DNA from: Paracoccus seriniphilus
GTDB lineage: Bacteria; Pseudomonadota; Alphaproteobacteria; Rhodobacterales; Rhodobacteraceae
NCBI RefSeq assembly: GCF_028553745.1
Contig: NZ_CP067129.1
Location: 1,408,501-1,472,500 of the forward strand
Length of the DNA stretch: 64,000 nt
Direction of reading: 5' to 3'
The position numbers were made by a program, and so were the translations under genes. Every line of letters starts with the position of its first letter. The stretch's first letter is position 1. Below, piece by piece: positions 9,492 to 17,104 of this stretch. The notes under the pieces are model-generated. The model made no database searches. It saw only the letters and a list, made by a program, of their open reading frames with translations, and was not told where the DNA came from.

Positions 9492-9581
9492 GGAGCGGTG
9501 GCCGAGTGGTCGAAGGCGCACGCCTGGAAAGTGTGTAGGCGGGGAACCGTCTCGAGGGTTCGAATCCCTCTCGCTCCGCCA
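9492..9581 (+). tRNA. tRNA-Ser(GGA): tRNA-Ser (anticodon GGA), CCA encoded
   Basis: 90 nt including encoded CCA. The acceptor stem GGAGCGG pairs with TCGCTCC, with discriminator G. The anticodon stem CACGC/GTGTG encloses loop CTGGAAA, giving anticodon GGA. There is a long class II variable arm and a T stem GAGGG/CCCTC around TTCGAAT. It sits at the edge between core genes and the accessory region, a common integration site, but no direct repeat of its 3' end was found downstream. Confidence 0.96.
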
Positions 9582-9928
9582 CTTGCCTTTGTGAAATCGC
9601 TCTCCCCATCCGGCCGCAGCCGGATTTTTCCGTTGTTTTCGAGGGTTATGCGGGAGGGGCTATTCACCACCGGCGGCGCGAGACGGCCAAAATCGGTCTC
9701 TCCGGACCAATATTCTCTGAACCTGTTGCCTGCGCCGGTTTGGTGAATTTTTCGCAAGTAATTGATCGGGCTCGGAAAATATGTAGCGCGACCTGAACAC
9801 TTCGATTGCGGTGGCAACACCGGAAAAGCGACCGGCACCGGACGTTCGCCAACAAGTGCATGCCCGGCGTGAACCCTAATGTTCGCTCCGGGCTGCTCCT
9901 CTTTCCGGCAATTTCGCCCCTGGCGACG
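9582..9928. repeat. Gene-free spacer holding degenerate repeat copy A (about 9680-9830)
   Basis: No convincing gene. From about 9680 the spacer resembles the stretch at about 35595-35745: both contain CGGTCTCT, then ATTCTC, then TGCGCCG followed by TTTGGTGAAT, then AAAAT, and finally a CTGA(A/G)CACTT motif ending GGTGGC. Identity was judged by eye to be clearly above chance but degenerate. Origin unknown; it may be a remnant of the same mobile unit. Confidence 0.4.
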
Positions 9929-10287
9929 TCAATCGGTAGCCTTCTCAAAACCAAGTGGTAGCGGCGTGATTCCAAGCTCTTTCAGATACCTATTATGCGT
10001 CGCGGCCGCCGAACTGATTTGCGTCTGGAGATCCGAGAGGTGTTTATGCACACTGACAAGATCGACCTCTTCCTCGGGCTCAGCAGTACTGACGTATCGA
10101 GAGATGTTGAGGTTGAAATCATGCTCTTTTTCAATCTCGTCGAGACTCACGACTTGCGAATAGCGGTCCTCTTCTTTCCTGTGCTGATAGGTTTCTACGA
10201 TTTTGTTGATATGCTCCTGCAGCAGCGTGTTTTGCCGTTTTCCCGGTTGGTAGTGCTCGGCCGCATTGATGAAGAGAACGTCATCGG
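9929..10287 (-). pseudogene. hsdM C-terminal fragment (type I restriction-modification methyltransferase)
   Basis: About 119 codons read leftward from the IS3 left end to a TGA at 9929. The sequence carries the conserved HsdM C-terminal features DDVLFINAAEHY, GKRQNTL, EEDRYS and NLNISRYVSTAEPEEE. The N-terminal methyltransferase domain with the NPPY/F motif is absent. It is cut by the insertion element at 10288, and the far side of that element carries a different gene, so the rest of hsdM was lost rather than displaced. Confidence 0.85.
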
Positions 10288-10357
10288 GGTAATCCCCCCC
10301 GATCTTAGGGGGCTGCGGAAGTAGAATTTTCTCGGCAGGATGAACGAGGAGATACCG

Positions 10358-10621
10358 ATGAAGAAGACACGTTTCACAGAAGCCCAGATCATGGGCGTGC
10401 TGCGCCAGATGGAAGGCGGCGTTCCTGCTGCCGAGTTGTGCCGTGAACATGGCATGAGCAGTGCCACGCTTTACAAATGGCGGGCCAAATATGGCGGTAT
10501 GGATGCGAGCCTGATCAGCGAGATGAAGGCGATGGCCGAGGAGAACCGCCGCCTGAAGCGTATGTTCGCTGATGTCAGCATGCAAAACGACCTGCTGAAG
10601 GAGGCGCTCGGAAAAAAATGA
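10358..10621 (+). CDS. IS3-family transposase OrfA
   Basis: 87-aa helix-turn-helix protein that recognises IS ends ([37 protein letters not shown]) followed by a leucine-zipper-like region. It ends in GGAAAAAAATGA: the TGA overlaps the orfB ATG (ATGA), and the run of seven A is a plausible -1 slippery site for an OrfAB fusion. Start chosen at the ATG at 10358, with AGGAG just upstream. orfA is intact; its partner orfB is not. Confidence 0.9.
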   Translation: MKKTRFTEAQIMGVLRQMEGGVPAAELCREHGMSSATLYKWRAKYGGMDASLISEMKAMAEENRRLKRMFADVSMQNDLLKEALGKK

Positions 10622-11173
10622 AGCGGCCAGCTCAACGCCGAGAGTTGGCCGTGAAAGCGGTGGCGATGAAGGGCGTCAGCATCGCACTGGCGTGCCGGGC
10701 ATTTGATGTCAGCGAGACCTGCTACCGATACAGCCCGAAGCTGGACGATGAGAACGAGCAGATCGCCGACCTGCTGCTTGGGCTGACGAAGGCGAAGAAG
10801 ACCTGGGGCTTTGGCCTGTGCTTTCTCTACCTGCGCAATGTCCAGGGCCATGGCTGGAACCACAAGCGGGTCTACCGGATCTACCGCGAGCTGGAGCTGA
10901 ACCTCAGGATCAAGCCGCGCAAACGGCTGAAACGGGAGAAGCCCGACGAGTTGGCCGTGCCAGAACAGCCGAACGAAGTCTGGTCCATGGCCTTCATGGC
11001 AGATCGCCTCGGGGACGGACGCCAGTTCCGGCTGCTGAATGTCCTGGACGACTTCAACCGTGAAGGGCTGGGTATCGAGGTCGACTTCTCGCTACCCGCG
11101 GAACGCGTCGTCAGGGCGCTGAACCAGATCATCGAATGGCGTGGTGCGCCTCGAACCATACGAGTCGACAACG
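10618..11173 (+). pseudogene. IS3-family transposase OrfB, 5' part (split by IS110)
   Basis: N-terminal part of the DDE integrase: HTH_21-like region, then the rve core start ending ...[10 protein letters not shown], just before the second catalytic Asp region would continue as GPEYISG. Reading into the inner element adds nine foreign codons to a stop at 11200-11202. The remainder resumes at 12802. The transposase is therefore inactive unless the inner element is excised. Confidence 0.9.
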
Positions 11174-11408
11174 TCCTATGTCAGGAAAATCTGGCTGCTT
11201 AGGTCAGCAGGTCGTGTGGCATCCGGCTGTCCGGATACCCTGATAAGGTTGCCCAGACGGGCTCTGCCGTCAAGAAATGATCTCATCCATAGCAAACACA
11301 GGGTACGCGCGCTGGCGGCCCTCACCGTCCTTAATACGAGATCCCAAATCCCAAGCAGAAGGCCCGAACATTATCTACGAGGTCAGATTGACTGCCTCCA
11401 CGGCTCAG
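11174..11408 (-). other. Non-coding end of the IS110-family element, candidate bridge-RNA region
   Basis: 235 nt with no open reading frame of merit, downstream of the transposase. In IS1111-type elements this end is reported to encode the structured bridge RNA that pairs with target and donor DNA. A 7-nt match to the right half of the present target (GCCCAGA) occurs at 11251-11257. This is suggestive only, since a 7-mer match in 235 nt is weak evidence. Confidence 0.35.
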
Positions 11409-12665
11409 TCAGAGAGAGGTCCTTCCGCCTGGGCTCACCCCCTCGAAGAAGGGGCGATAGGGTTCGCCGTGATTGACCACAGCGTGTACGGTGCGCGCCA
11501 TCTTGGCCGCGATCGCGGTGTAGGCCTTGCGGCGCAGATGAGCGTTGTGTCGGTCTTTCGAGATGTAGCGTTCGAACTTGTCCCGAAAGCTGTTGGTCTT
11601 TGTCTGGACCGCCGTCTGGCCGGCCATCCATAGCGTGCGGCGCAGCCGGGCATTGCCGTACTTCGAGATCCGGCTCTGCCCGCGAAACATGCCGGACTGC
11701 ACGGTGGCAAGATCCATGCCGCAGAACTTCAGGAACTGCCGATGATGCCGAAATCGGCGTAGGTCACCGGCCTCGGCCAAGATGGTCATGGCATTGATCG
11801 GACCAATGCCGGGGATGGTTGTCAGTAGCTGATAATCCGGCAGATCGGAGAGCAGCGCGACCGCCCGGGCCTCGATCTCGTTGCGCTGGCGGACGAGGCT
11901 TCTACCTTCGGAAAGGACCAGGCGGAACATGCGAACGGCGTCGGAATCCGGTTCCACGGGCAATCCAACAGAGTTGACCGCCGTAGCGTAAATATCTGAA
12001 AGCAGGCGCTCCTTGGCGACCTTCCTGCCCACCACCTGCCAAGCGTCTGCGATGAAGGTTTCCTGGCTCATGGCCGTGATCATCGTCGGTGTCGGATACT
12101 TCTCGAGGAAGGCCAGGAACCAATCGGTTCGTGAGCTTCGGTGAAACCGTTCGGCCTCTGGGAAATAGAGCGGCAGGTAATGGGTCAGGATGCGGTGCCA
12201 GAGCTCGGTCTTCGAGCGTGAAACGATCTCGTGCGTCTTTGACAATTCCTGGATGTCGGCGGTCCCGACGACCAGCGGATCATGAAAGAACTGCACGGCG
12301 CCAATCTCCAGCATGTGCAGGATGACCTGGGCATCCTTCGGGTCGTTCTTGTCCCAACTGTTGTGCAGGGCCTCGCGCGTCCGGGCGAGCCCGACAGAAG
12401 GGATGAGCTTCAAGTCAAACCCGGCCTGCCCGAGATGATGTGCCAGTGGCCTGTGATAGTTGCCGGTCGCCTCGAACCCGACCCGCACAGGCAGGCCGTA
12501 GCTGGCCAGGCTCGCGGACAAGCGCTGGAAGTCTTCCAACGTGTTCATGATCGTCATGCGACGACGGCGCTTCTTGCCCGGTACCTCGATCAAGACCTCG
12601 TGGCGGTGCTTGGAAATGTCGATGGCGACAAGCACAGTCGCAGCAGTAGAATGGTTGGCGGGCAT
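11409..12665 (-). CDS. IS110-family transposase (DEDD recombinase)
   Basis: 418 aa. N-terminal RuvC-like DEDD domain starting VAIDISKHRHEV with GFEATGNYHRPLAHHL and WDKNDPKDAQVILHML; C-terminal Transposase_20 domain with TTIPGIGPINAMTILAEAGD, the QFLKFCGMD segment and the conserved SKYGNARLRRTLW. It lacks a DDE triad, consistent with the family. Start at the ATG at 12665; an in-frame extension upstream to 12731 runs through the terminal palindromes and is unlikely. It appears intact and possibly active. Confidence 0.93.
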   Translation of the reverse strand: MPANHSTAATVLVAIDISKHRHEVLIEVPGKKRRRRMTIMNTLEDFQRLSASLASYGLPVRVGFEATGNYHRPLAHHLGQAGFDLKLIPSVGLARTREALHNSWDKNDPKDAQVILHMLEIGAVQFFHDPLVVGTADIQELSKTHEIVSRSKTELWHRILTHYLPLYFPEAERFHRSSRTDWFLAFLEKYPTPTMITAMSQETFIADAWQVVGRKVAKERLLSDIYATAVNSVGLPVEPDSDAVRMFRLVLSEGRSLVRQRNEIEARAVALLSDLPDYQLLTTIPGIGPINAMTILAEAGDLRRFRHHRQFLKFCGMDLATVQSGMFRGQSRISKYGNARLRRTLWMAGQTAVQTKTNSFRDKFERYISKDRHNAHLRRKAYTAIAAKMARTVHAVVNHGEPYRPFFEGVSPGGRTSL

Positions 12666-12719
12666 AGCCGGTCTCCTCAGCGGTGTGGTTCTGCAAAACC
12701 ACTGTTGAGACCTGAGACC

Positions 12720-12770
12720 GGTTATGGCCACACGCTGCGCTATTTGGGGGCTACGCGCGTGGCCATAACC
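12720..12770. repeat. 12-bp perfect inverted repeat at the IS110 end
   Basis: GGTTATGGCCAC (12720-12731) and its exact complement GTGGCCATAACC (12759-12770) enclose 27 nt. A second nested hairpin lies just inside it (GGTCTC...GAGACC around GTGGTT/AACCAC, about 12670-12719). The two palindromes fill nearly all the upstream non-coding end, between transposase start and element boundary. Confidence 0.75.
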
Positions 12771-12801
12771 TTAAAACAGCGCTTCTTCCCGACGTGCTAC
12801 G

Positions 12802-13073
12802 GCCCAGAATACATCAGCGGCACCCTCATGGAATGGGCCGAAAACAAGGGCATCTCCTTGGCCCACATACAGCCGGGGAAACCGCAGCAGAACGCTTATG
12901 TCGAGCGCTACAACCGGACGGTCCGGCACGAATGGCTGGACCTCCACATCTTCGAAAGCATCGACGAGGTGCAGCAGATTGCCACCGAATGGCTCTGGTC
13001 CTACAACAATGAACGCCCGAACATGGGCAACGGCGGGATGACACCCGCACAGAAACTGAGAATGGCCGCGTAA
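12802..13073 (+). pseudogene. IS3-family transposase OrfB, 3' part
   Basis: Continuation of the split orfB: GPEYISGTLMEWAENKG, the HIQPGKPQQNAYVERYNRT segment with the last catalytic Glu (VERYNRT), and the usual NNERPNMG...P end. It has no start of its own; a longer reading frame entering from the inner element is an accident of the insertion. Confidence 0.9.
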
Positions 13074-13112
13074 ATTCTACGACCAAGCCCCCGTAAAAAC
13101 GGGGGGATTACC

Positions 13113-13324
13113 CGGCGTCGAAGAGCGCCGATGGCACGTAAAATCTCGACGAAGTCGCACTTGGATTTTTTGCAGTCGAGCAGGAGGCCGAACCGGCCGT
13201 CACTCAAGGTTAATGCGTTCTGATCTGCGCGACATTCTGGTTGGCAAATCGGGCAGGGGGCAGTTCCAGTATTGCCATTCCATCGCCCGCCCAAGGCACC
13301 CGTCAATTCCTGGGCCTCACTCAT
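13113..13324 (-). pseudogene. Primase/toprim-type protein, N-terminal zinc-finger fragment
   Basis: About 70 codons from an ATG at 13324 (MSEAQELTGALGG) leftward to the IS3 right end. It contains CPICQPEC, a following LLLDCKKSKCDF, and the pattern 'GRW...CPxC...GxxGLLLxC', typical of the zinc-binding start of plasmid and phage primase-like toprim proteins. It is truncated at 13113 by the insertion element; nothing of the catalytic domain remains in the window. Confidence 0.6.
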
Positions 13325-14023
13325 GGCTCGACCTCGTTCGAGATATGGTGGCTGAGGCTGGGTATGCGCCCGATTTGAATGAGGTTTCTCTCTCGTTGGG
13401 CCGCTTTTTCGCACACGAAACATATGGCCAACCGCAGCCAACGCGCACCACAAAAGCGGCTTTGAAATCTCGTAAGAGTTGATAGCGCATAGTAGGGTCC
13501 TCCTGTCACGCTCTACGCTCATTCCAGGGTTTTGGGAGCGTTCACGTTGACAGGACTGGCGCGTTATATGGGTTGGTCAAACATGAAATTACGCACGGAT
13601 GGACGGTAGTCTGAACTGGGCGTTTCGGGATGAGACTGTGTGCAACGCAGAGAAACACCGTGAAACAGCTGGCTTGATTGGAACTTCACGAAATTGTGAT
13701 TGACCTGTCCCCTATTGGTCCCCCGTTCATAACGAGAGTCTGCAGTTTAGAATTTGGTAGTCGGGTTCGCGTCGAGCGCTTGAACAGATCAATGTTGGCG
13801 CGGCCATACGTCTGACGTTTCAACGTATTCAATCGATTGATCTGGCCGTCTGTCTGTCGGTTCGACCATGGTTCACGCAAAGCGGCTGCAACGGTGGCAA
13901 GAGGTGGTCGCGAGATTTCGGAACAGTTTCTGTCTCCTTCATAGCAAACATTGCTCGAACGAGACCGGAACTAAACCGTGACAAGACCACCCGGAGCGCC
14001 GCCCGTCGTCGTTCCGCGAAAGG
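13325..14023. other. Gene-poor scar region between two insertion elements
   Basis: No intact gene. It holds the ISL3 transposase tail described separately (13686-13919) and, at about 13700, a TGACCTGTCCCC string resembling the end of another insertion element. The rest (13325-13685, 13920-14023) shows no recognisable coding, RNA or repeat signal. Confidence 0.5.
13686..13919 (-). pseudogene. ISL3-family transposase C-terminal fragment
   Basis: Reading leftward the frame gives ATVAAALREPWSN, then DGQINRLNTLKRQTYGRANIDL, matching the conserved C-terminal 'EPWSNGxxEGQINRLKxLKRxMYGR' block of ISL3 (IS204/IS1001-type) transposases. Upstream catalytic domains are missing. An N-terminal ISL3 fragment on the same strand lies at 48745-49269. 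Confidence 0.75.
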
Positions 14024-14074
14024 TGAACTGCCCCGGGGTTTGCCGGAGAGTAAAACCCTCAAAGGATGAGCCCT

Positions 14075-14407
14075 ATGACAAAGCAGAGATTCATCCCCGC
14101 CTATCCGGCCGAGCTTCGCGAACGCGGTGTTCGGATGTTTCGAGAGAACCGTGCCGATTATTCCAGCGATACGGCCGCCTATAAGGCGATCGCGCCGAAG
14201 CTTGGCTGTTCGCCGGACAGTCTGCGGGTCTGGTGCCAGCAGGCCGAACGCGACACCGGTCAGCGCGCTGGCCTCACGAGCGCCGAGAAAGACCGGATCA
14301 AGGAGCTGGAGCGCGAGGTCCGTGAACTGCGCCAAGCCAACGAGATCCTGAAGAAGGCCAGCGCATATTTCGCAGCGGCGGAGCTCGACCGCCCGTTCCG
14401 CAAATGA
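14075..14407 (+). CDS. IS3-family transposase OrfA (element 2)
   Basis: 110-aa HTH_Tnp_1-type protein ([38 protein letters not shown]) with a C-terminal leucine-zipper stretch ending [23 protein letters not shown] at 14075 has AAAGGA about 9 nt upstream; an ATG three codons earlier lacks that spacing. Its TGA overlaps the orfB ATG (ATGA). Intact but orphaned, since its orfB is cut. Confidence 0.88.
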   Translation: MTKQRFIPAYPAELRERGVRMFRENRADYSSDTAAYKAIAPKLGCSPDSLRVWCQQAERDTGQRAGLTSAEKDRIKELEREVRELRQANEILKKASAYFAAAELDRPFRK

Positions 14408-14740
14408 TCGCGTTCATTGATGATCACCGTTGTGTCCATGGTGTCGGGCCGATCTGCCGGATTCTGGAGATCGCACCATCGACGTATTACGCCTTCAAGG
14501 CCGTGGAGCGTGATCCCGATCTTGCCTCGGGCCGGGCCAGGCAGGATCGGCAGGACATGGCTGTGATCAAGCAGGTTTTCGATGGCAGCCGGGGACGATA
14601 TGGCGCGCGCAAGGTCTGGCACCAGCTACGCCGCAGCGGCCATGATATCGCCCGCTGCACGGTGGAGAGGTTGATGCAGGTCATGAGAATACAAGGCGTT
14701 GTGCGGGGCAAGAAGGTGATCACTACCAACCCCGATGCGG
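14404..14740 (+). pseudogene. IS3-family transposase OrfB fragment (element 2)
   Basis: N-terminal HTH_21-type region: FIDDHRCVHGVGPICRIL, APSTYYAFKA, YGARKVWHQLRR, CTVERLMQVMRIQGVVRGKK, then TTNPDAAQP. The catalytic core that should follow is absent; from about 14741 the frame runs through phage sequence to a stop at 14872-14874. Confidence 0.88.
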
Positions 14741-15092
14741 CCCAGCCAGCCGCCCGGTCAGCGACGAGACCTATGTGGCGCAGACTTTCACGCCCGAAGG
14801 CGCCGGGCTGCGGCCGTTCTCAGTCGCCCATGTCGAGGAGCCGTGGCGCACGCCGCGCACGCCCGGCGATCTGACGATCCGCTGGACGCGCCGGTCGCGC
14901 GTACTCGCGGCCGACAGCTGGGGCGGGCTCGAGGTACCGCTCGAAGAAGAGCTCGAAGCCTACGAGGTCGAGATCCTCGACGGCGCGACCGTGAAGCGGG
15001 TGCTGAGCACGACCACCGCTAGCGCGGTCTACACCGCCGCCCAGCAGACCGCCGACTGGGGCGCGCCCAAGACCGTCACGCTCACGCTCTGA
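14741..15092 (+). pseudogene. Phage tail/baseplate 'megatron' C-terminal fragment, copy 1
   Basis: Frame ending at 15092: SDETYVAQTFTPEG, then RTPGDLTIRWTRRSR, SWGGLEVPLEEELE, and VYTAAQQTADWGAPKTVTLTL. This is the C-terminus of large baseplate-hub proteins of Rhodobacterales phages and gene transfer agents (GTA gp15-like). The N-terminal part was replaced by the IS3 remnant. Compared with copy 2 (35798-36105) it lacks 20 codons exactly between two GGGGCGCGCC repeats. Confidence 0.75.
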
Positions 15093-15102
15093 AAGCCAAC
15101 CG

Positions 15103-16179
15103 ATGTCCGACGCCACGACCCATCTCCTGTTGCCCTACATCCTCGCGGCACAGGCCCAGAAGCACATCACTCACAACGAGGCACTGCGGATCCTCGACGG
15201 GCTCGTCCAGCTTTCGGTCCTCGACCGGGATCTCACGGCGCCGCCCGGAAGCCCAGCCGATGGCGACCGCTACATCGTCGCCTCGGGCGCGACCGGCGAC
15301 TGGGCAGGCTGGGACCTGAACGTGGCGCTTTGGACGGACGGCGCGTGGCTGCGCCTGCCGCCGCGCACCGGATGGCGGGCGTGGGTCGAGGACGAGGGCC
15401 TACTGCTGGTCTACGACGGTGCGGGCTGGGTCGGGACTAACCCCGCGGCGCTGCAGAACATGTCGCTGCTGGGGCTGGGCACAACGGCGGATGAGTCGAA
15501 CCCGTTCTCGGCCAAGCTCAACGCGGCGCTCTGGACGGCCAGGACCGTGGCCGAGGGCGGCACGGGCGACCTGTTCTACACCATGAACAAGGAGGCCGCG
15601 GGCGACGATCTCGGCCTGACGCTGCAGACCGGCTTCGTGACCAAGGCGTTGGCGGGGCTCTTCGGCTCCGACCGCTTCCGGCTTGCCGTCTCCGCCGATG
15701 GCAGCACCTTCTTCGACGGGCTCAGCGTCGACAACGCCACCGGCGTCGTCGACCAGCCCCGGCTGCCCCGCTTCAAGGCCTGGACGAACTACGACAACTA
15801 CGTGGGCGTCGGAACTTGGACGAAGATCGCCATCAACAACACCGACTACAACGATCAGGGTGCCTTCGATGCCGCCAATAACCGGTTTGTAGCGCCTGCG
15901 GACGGCACCTACCTCTTCGGCGCGACACTGCTCTACAAGGTGAACGCCAGCACGTCGGCGCGGATGAGCGGGCGGCTCGTCCTGAACGGCGCGACCGAGA
16001 TCCGCGGCTCGCGGGGCGAGATCAGCGGCGCGCGTGTCTCGGAGGCGACGGTGCTGTGGCTGCAGACGATGGCCTCGCTCACCACCGGCGACACCGTCGA
16101 GTTGCAGGGCAACTTCCGCGCCGCGGATGGCTACTTCGCCGCCGACCACACCTCGTTCTGGGGCGCCAAGATCGGCTGA
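15103..16179 (+). CDS. DUF2793 phage tail protein, copy 1
   Basis: 358 aa. The N-terminal DUF2793 domain starts with the family motif HLLLPYILAAQAQKHITHNE, with ILDGLVQLSVLDRD and PPGSPADGDRYIVA (about 1-130). The middle is a receptor-binding-like region, and the C-terminal domain resembles C1q-type tail-tip folds (AANNRFVAPADGTYLFGA, DTVELQGNFRAADGYFAAD). It probably forms a tail fibre or tip. Full length and uninterrupted, but stranded without other tail genes. Copy 2 at 36116-37192 is nearly identical in layout, and copy 3 is a C-terminal stub at 29768-29971. Confidence 0.9.
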   Translation: MSDATTHLLLPYILAAQAQKHITHNEALRILDGLVQLSVLDRDLTAPPGSPADGDRYIVASGATGDWAGWDLNVALWTDGAWLRLPPRTGWRAWVEDEGLLLVYDGAGWVGTNPAALQNMSLLGLGTTADESNPFSAKLNAALWTARTVAEGGTGDLFYTMNKEAAGDDLGLTLQTGFVTKALAGLFGSDRFRLAVSADGSTFFDGLSVDNATGVVDQPRLPRFKAWTNYDNYVGVGTWTKIAINNTDYNDQGAFDAANNRFVAPADGTYLFGATLLYKVNASTSARMSGRLVLNGATEIRGSRGEISGARVSEATVLWLQTMASLTTGDTVELQGNFRAADGYFAADHTSFWGAKIG

Positions 16180-16191
16180 GGAAAGGCCGAC

Positions 16192-16250
16192 ATGGCCCCA
16201 CAACGCCCGGAAGACGGCTTCGTCCGCATCCCAGATCACGAGATAGCGTG
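16192..16250 (+). pseudogene. DUF6127-like small phage gene, N-terminal stub, copy 1
   Basis: ATG at 16192 starts a short reading MAPQRPEDGFVRIPDHE that matches the start of the gene following copy 2 of DUF2793 (M-x-P-x-R-x-x-x-GFVR-[IM]-PD). The family assignment is from memory of Rhodobacterales phage gene order. After about 18 codons it diverges into unrelated sequence ahead of the WYL regulator. Confidence 0.5.
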
Positions 16251-16303
16251 GTCAATGGCGGCGAAACCAAGAACCCAGCCGACATGCCGCGGCGTCGCAG
16301 TCG

Positions 16304-17017
16304 TTAAGCGTATCGAACGGGTTGCACACCAGAATCAAACCGGACGCGCCTCGATCGAAATGCGGTTCCGTCGATGACGTCGGGTTGGATGATCCGGTCC
16401 ATGCGGAAATGACGGAAATCGTCGCGCGCCGGGTCCCAGGCGACAAGGTACCAAAGCGGCGGTAGGATCAGCATGGCCTGCGGTTCGACCTGCCGTTCCG
16501 ACTCGACCCCCTGGGCATCGCGGTAGCGAAAACGTAGAAATCGGCGGCTGAGGAAAAATGTCTCGAACGCTGGCAGAAGGGCGGGGTCCATCTCTCCAAG
16601 GTTCGATATATCGACCTGGGGTGCGAGGGGGCCAATATAAAGGCAGTCGAGGAGGCGGCGCAGATCACGCAGTTTATCCGCTGGCAGCGCCTTCTCTATC
16701 TTCGCGACGCCGGCGTCCGCGAGGCTGGAGAACGGAAGCGTCCGGGCCGCTCGCATGCTCGCCACGCCGATGATGAGAGCGAACACTTCGACGACCGACA
16801 GCCGTGCCGTGGCCTGTACGGAGCTCGGATCGAGGTGCAAGCCGCCGCCACGGCCCTGTTCGGTATGGATCACATAGCCCTCATCGCGCAGCGCCGAGAG
16901 GTCTCGCAGGATCGTGCTGCGCGATGCGCCGACGTCCCGGGCCAACGCATCGACTGTCGTCGTGCCGGTGCGGCGCAGGGTCCGCACGATGGCGTCTTGT
17001 CGACTGTGATTCTTCAT
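16304..17017 (-). CDS. WYL-domain transcriptional regulator (YafY/DeoR-type HTH)
   Basis: 237 aa. N-terminal winged helix (about 1-58: SRQDAIVRTLRRTG, GASRSTILRDLSAL), then a WYL domain whose namesake motif appears as LWYLVAWD, with the nearby HFRMDRI. WYL proteins sense ligands through this SH3-like domain. The gene is divergent from the epoxide-hydrolase-like gene 88 nt away, its likely target. The 3' end lies about 50 nt from phage remnant copy 1, so the last residues could be altered by that junction. Confidence 0.88.
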   Translation of the reverse strand: MKNHSRQDAIVRTLRRTGTTTVDALARDVGASRSTILRDLSALRDEGYVIHTEQGRGGGLHLDPSSVQATARLSVVEVFALIIGVASMRAARTLPFSSLADAGVAKIEKALPADKLRDLRRLLDCLYIGPLAPQVDISNLGEMDPALLPAFETFFLSRRFLRFRYRDAQGVESERQVEPQAMLILPPLWYLVAWDPARDDFRHFRMDRIIQPDVIDGTAFRSRRVRFDSGVQPVRYA

Positions 17018-17104
17018 GGCGGATCTCTACCACACAAAGGTGTCAGCTTTTGGATTGTTTTTGGCATAGGCCGGCTCCGAGACAACCAAGAAGGAGTGAC
17101 TGCC

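Larger units (their letters stand above)
11174..12801 (-). mobile_element. IS110-family (IS1111-like) insertion inside orfB
   Basis: Boundaries were deduced by rejoining orfB: ...GACAACG plus GCCCAGAA... restores the VDNGPEYISG reading. Size about 1.63 kb; no target duplication beyond an ambiguous 1-3 bp, as expected for this family. One transposase gene on the minus strand. The non-coding part downstream of it (11174-11408, 235 nt) is longer than the upstream part (12666-12801), as in the IS1111 subgroup. Subterminal TAAGGTT motifs occur in inverted orientation at 11244-11250 and 12767-12773. Confidence 0.82.
10288..13112 (+). mobile_element. IS3-family insertion sequence interrupted by an IS110-family element
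   Basis: Outer element bounded by imperfect inverted repeats of about 40 bp: left GGTAATCCCCCC...TAGAATTTT, right (reverse complement) GGTAATCCCCCC...TAGAATTT. A 3-bp duplication CGG flanks it (10285-10287 and 13113-13115), in the size range usual for IS3. It encodes orfA and orfB in overlapping frames; orfB is split at 11173/12802 by the inner element. Without the insert it would be about 1.2 kb, a normal IS3 size. Confidence 0.9.
14024..14740 (+). mobile_element. IS3-family element 2, truncated on the right
   Basis: The left end begins TGAACTGCCCCGGGG at 14024, of the type found at the ends of IS3-family elements. It has an intact orfA and about the first 112 codons of orfB. The right half, including the DDE core and right inverted repeat, is missing; the sequence changes to a phage tail gene at about 14740. 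Confidence 0.8.

Noticed and set aside
9492..9581. Island integrated at tRNA-Ser with a duplicated 3' end
   Set aside because: No copy of the tRNA 3' end was found downstream within the window and no intact integrase lies nearby, so only the position is suggestive.
11409..12731. Longer IS110 transposase starting at 12731
   Set aside because: The extra 22 codons lie in the terminal palindromes; the family N-terminus begins right after the ATG at 12665.
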